Positions 5,567-7,870 of a DNA stretch of 7,870 nucleotides are shown one piece after another. Each line of letters opens with the position of its first letter. Position 1 is the stretch's first letter. The DNA lies in the NCBI GenBank assembly GCA_021768985.1, contig JAETTR010000046.1, positions 1 through 7,870 of the forward strand. Direction: 5' to 3'. The notes beneath the pieces were generated by a model. It was given only the letters and a program-made list of their open reading frames with translations. It made no database searches and had not been told where the DNA came from. The DNA is from Bacillota bacterium (GTDB taxonomy: Bacteria; Bacillota; Clostridia; Christensenellales; Borkfalkiaceae). The translations under genes and the position numbers were made by a program.

Positions 5567-7306
5567 GTGGCGGATTTGAAAAAGCGCATCGATTGCGCGA
5601 TGAAACGGGAAAAATGCGATTTGGTGATTCGGAACGTAAAGGTGTTCAACGTGTTCACGGGGAATACGGAAGAGGGGGACATCGCGGTGGCGGACGGCGC
5701 CGTCGTGGGAATCGGCAAGGGATACGAAGGCAAGCGCGCGTACGACGGCGCGGGCAGTGTTGCGATCCCCGGACTGATGGACGCGCATATCCACGTGGAG
5801 AGCTCCACCCTGTCGCCCGAAGCGTTCGCGCAGGTTGTGTGCGCGCACGGCGCGACGGCGATCGTCGCCGATCCGCACGAAATCGTCAACGTGTGCGGAG
5901 TCGCGGGCGCGGAGTATATGAAAGAGAGCTTTAACCGGCTTTCCGTCAACGGCAAGAAACCGCTCGACGTATATCTGCAACTGCCTTCCTGCGTGCCCGC
6001 CACCCCCTTCGAAACGAGCGGCGCGGTCATCGACGGCAAGGAAACGGAGCATGAGCTCGGTCGGGATATCTTCTTCGGATTGGGTGAAGTGATGAGCTAT
6101 CCTTCCGTGCTCGGCGCGGACGAGGACATGCTGAAGAAGCTTCAGGCGGCGGACTCGCTCGGCAAGGTCGCCGACGGGCACGCGCCCGGTCTAACGGGCG
6201 AGGGGCTGAACGCCTATCTCTGCGGCGGCATGCGCACCGATCACGAAAATCTGACGCCCGAGGAGTGCCGCGAGAAGGTGGCGAAGGGCATGTACGTACA
6301 GGTGCGGTGCGGGTCCTCCACCAACAATTTAAAGGACGTCGCCGAAGCGAGCGACGGGTTCAACTTCCGCCGCTTTGTCACTTGCACCGACGATAAGAAC
6401 GCGCGCGATCTCTCGCAAAAGGGGCATCTCGACGATTTGCTCCGCCGTCTGGTCGCGGCGGGCGTGCCCGCGGAACGGGCGGTCGTCATGGCGACCTTAA
6501 ACGTCGCCGAGTGCTATCGGTTGAAGAGACGCGGCGCGATCGCGCCCGGCTATTTCGCCGACATCGCGCTCGTGAACAACTTGAAGGACTTCCGCGTGAA
6601 AGCGACCTTCAAAGAGGGAGAGCTGACCGCCGAGGACGGCAAGGCGCTCTTCGATGGCAAGCGGTATCTGCCCGAATCGGTGCTTGGCACCGTGCGCGTG
6701 AAGGAGATGTCCGCGAAGGATTTCGCTCTGCCCTGTAAGAGCGGGAAACTCCGCGCCATGCGCGTATCTCCCGAATCGACCATTTTAACGACGGAAGAAA
6801 TCGTGACCGTACCCGTAAAAGACGGGTTTGCGGAGCTTGCGGGCACGGGGCTTTGCAAAATTGCCGTCGTGGAACGGCACTTCGCAAGCGGAAGAGTGGG
6901 GCTCGGCGTCGTAAAGGGATACGGGTTCAAAGGCGGCGCGATCGGCATTTCCGTCGCGCACGACGCGCATAATCTCGTCGTGCTCGGCGATGACGACGAG
7001 GCGATGGCGCGGGTCGTAACATTGCTGAAAGAGACGGGCGGCGGCATGGCGCTCGTTTCGGAAAAGGGCGAGGAAACATTCCCCTTCGATATCGCGGGGC
7101 TCATGAGCTCCGCACCCCTCGAAGAGGTCGTGAAGGGCGCGGGCGACATTACTGTGCACGCGCAGAATATGGGCGTTACCGAGGGAATCGAATCGTTTAT
7201 GACCCTCGTGTTCCTCTCGCTTGCGGTCATTCCGAACGTCCGTCTGACCGATTACGGACTGGTGGACGTGAACAAGTTCCAACTTGTTCCGGTAGAGGTC
7301 GAATGA
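5567..7306 (+). CDS. ade: Adenine deaminase
   Basis: This 579-residue amidohydrolase should hydrolyse adenine to hypoxanthine and ammonia in purine salvage, in the cytoplasm. Its length matches bacterial Ade/AdeC proteins. Family features in order are 'NVKVFNVFTG' near the N-terminus, the metal-binding HIHVESS (74-80), DPHE (102-105), DGHAPGLTG (203-211), TDDKN (274-278) and the conserved C-terminal half with 'FASGRVGLGVVKGYG' and 'ISVAHDAHNLVVLG'. I chose GTG 5567 because GAGG (5556-5559) lies seven bases upstream and the protein then begins VADLKKRID; the frame stays open upstream to a TTG at 5498, but that lies inside the terminator hairpin and before the predicted transcription start. The start of rdgB abuts or overlaps its stop codon, so both are probably co-transcribed. 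Family members use Fe or Mn. Confidence 0.95.
   Translation: MADLKKRIDCAMKREKCDLVIRNVKVFNVFTGNTEEGDIAVADGAVVGIGKGYEGKRAYDGAGSVAIPGLMDAHIHVESSTLSPEAFAQVVCAHGATAIVADPHEIVNVCGVAGAEYMKESFNRLSVNGKKPLDVYLQLPSCVPATPFETSGAVIDGKETEHELGRDIFFGLGEVMSYPSVLGADEDMLKKLQAADSLGKVADGHAPGLTGEGLNAYLCGGMRTDHENLTPEECREKVAKGMYVQVRCGSSTNNLKDVAEASDGFNFRRFVTCTDDKNARDLSQKGHLDDLLRRLVAAGVPAERAVVMATLNVAECYRLKRRGAIAPGYFADIALVNNLKDFRVKATFKEGELTAEDGKALFDGKRYLPESVLGTVRVKEMSAKDFALPCKSGKLRAMRVSPESTILTTEEIVTVPVKDGFAELAGTGLCKIAVVERHFASGRVGLGVVKGYGFKGGAIGISVAHDAHNLVVLGDDDEAMARVVTLLKETGGGMALVSEKGEETFPFDIAGLMSSAPLEEVVKGAGDITVHAQNMGVTEGIESFMTLVFLSLAVIPNVRLTDYGLVDVNKFQLVPVEVE
7270..7289 (+). repeat. 20-bp palindrome at the 3' end of ade
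   Basis: GAACAAGTT (7270-7278) and AACTTGTTC (7281-7289) are perfect inverted arms separated by CC. It lies within the last codons of ade, five bases before the AGAGG ribosome binding site of the next gene. It may be an mRNA hairpin influencing rdgB translation or an operator-like site, or coincidence. Confidence 0.5.
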
Positions 7307-7870
7307 TGGAAAAGACGGTGGTTGCCGCCACGGGCAACGCGCATAAGCTTACGGAGATCCGCGCGATTCTGCGCGGTTGGAAGGTGTTATCTGCCGCGGA
7401 AGCGGGATTTTCCGGCGAGGTGGAGGAGACGGGAAAGACCTTTCTAGAAAACGCTCTGATCAAGGCGGAGGCGGTCTGCAAAGCGACGGGGCTTCCCGCG
7501 CTTGCCGACGACAGCGGGCTGTGCGTGAAGGCGCTCGGCGGTGCGCCCGGCGTGTACAGCGCGCGCTATTCGGGCGGCGGCGACGCGGAAAACAGAAAGC
7601 TGCTTTTAAAGAACATGGCGGAGATTTCCGACCGCCGCGCTTACTTTGCGAGCGCGATTGCGCTCGTCTTTCCGGACGGAACGCGGACGGAGGCGGAAGG
7701 GCGCACCTACGGGCAGATTTTGCGGGAAGAACGGGGCGCGAACGGATTCGGTTACGACAGCCTGTTCTTTTCCGATGATTTGAACAAGTCGTTCGGCGAG
7801 GCTTCCGAAGAGGAGAAGAACGCCGTTTCCCACCGCGGAAGAGCGCTTCGCGCGTTGGAGGAAACGCTGT
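7306..7870 (+). CDS. rdgB: XTP/dITP pyrophosphatase (RdgB/HAM1 family), 3' end beyond the window
   Basis: This open frame runs to the right edge without a stop, giving 188 residues of a family usually about 195-205 long, so only the last few residues are probably missing. It should hydrolyse non-canonical purine triphosphates (XTP, dITP, ITP) to the monophosphate and pyrophosphate, keeping deaminated purines out of DNA and RNA. Diagnostic motifs are TGNAHK (9-14), LADDSGLCV (66-74) with Asp69 at the family catalytic position, GGAPGVYSARYSG, GANGFGYDSLF (144-154) and EEKNAVSHRGRAL (169-181). ATG 7306 overlaps the last base of the ade stop codon and has GAGG (7295-7298) at seven bases; ATG 7303 is an equally valid ATGA-overlap start. 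Pairing with adenine deaminase makes sense because hypoxanthine from Ade feeds IMP, a source of ITP/dITP. Confidence 0.94.
   Translation, partial: MEKTVVAATGNAHKLTEIRAILRGWKVLSAAEAGFSGEVEETGKTFLENALIKAEAVCKATGLPALADDSGLCVKALGGAPGVYSARYSGGGDAENRKLLLKNMAEISDRRAYFASAIALVFPDGTRTEAEGRTYGQILREERGANGFGYDSLFFSDDLNKSFGEASEEEKNAVSHRGRALRALEETL

Noticed and set aside
7377..7778. 133-codon plus-strand frame overlapping rdgB
   Set aside because: It is an Arg/Gly-rich shadow; the frame beginning at 7306 carries every RdgB motif and is open to the window edge.

Overview
The window reads as a chromosomal stretch from a GC-rich, Gram-positive-type bacterium, most likely a clostridial Bacillota. The reasons are strong AGGAGG-type ribosome binding sites, sigma-A-like promoters with extended -10 boxes, TTG and GTG starts beside ATG, and the protein families themselves. 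A gut clostridial lineage of the Christensenellales kind is possible, but that is a guess. All seven genes are on the + strand and packed tightly. Nothing looks like a transposon, phage, CRISPR array or defence system.

Positions 1-2772 form one operon-like block: feoA, feoB (13-nt overlap) and an S4-domain RluA-family pseudouridine synthase whose start lies inside the 3' end of feoB. The FeoB keeps its P-loop, switch residues and membrane gate, but its G4 and G5 guanine-recognition motifs are not recognisable. The block ends in a small terminator-like hairpin.

Positions 2782-5454 form a metal-resistance unit. A clean promoter (TTGACG, 17 bp, TGG-TAATAT) is overlapped by a nearly perfect 12-2-12 palindrome of the ArsR/SmtB type. 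It drives a CadC/SmtB-like sensor, then a 186-nt non-coding gap rich in predicted hairpins, then a Zn/Cd/Pb-type P1B ATPase. The expected logic is metal-relieved repression followed by export of the metal. The gap between sensor and pump is the most unusual part of the window: a 42-nt near-palindrome starts at the arsR stop codon, and three further hairpins are bracketed by a possible closing helix just before the pump's Shine-Dalgarno sequence.

Positions 5469-7870 hold a second promoter (TTGATT, 17 bp, TGT-TATGAT), adenine deaminase, and the start of an RdgB/HAM1-type XTP/dITP pyrophosphatase that runs off the right edge. These two overlap or abut and together suggest purine salvage plus nucleotide-pool cleaning.

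Both promoters share an arrangement: the -35 hexamer sits at the 5' side of the loop of the preceding hairpin. No wholly new system could be demonstrated. The best leads are the structured arsR-cadA gap, the G4-less FeoB, and the sensor's unusual Asp-His-His-Cys metal site.
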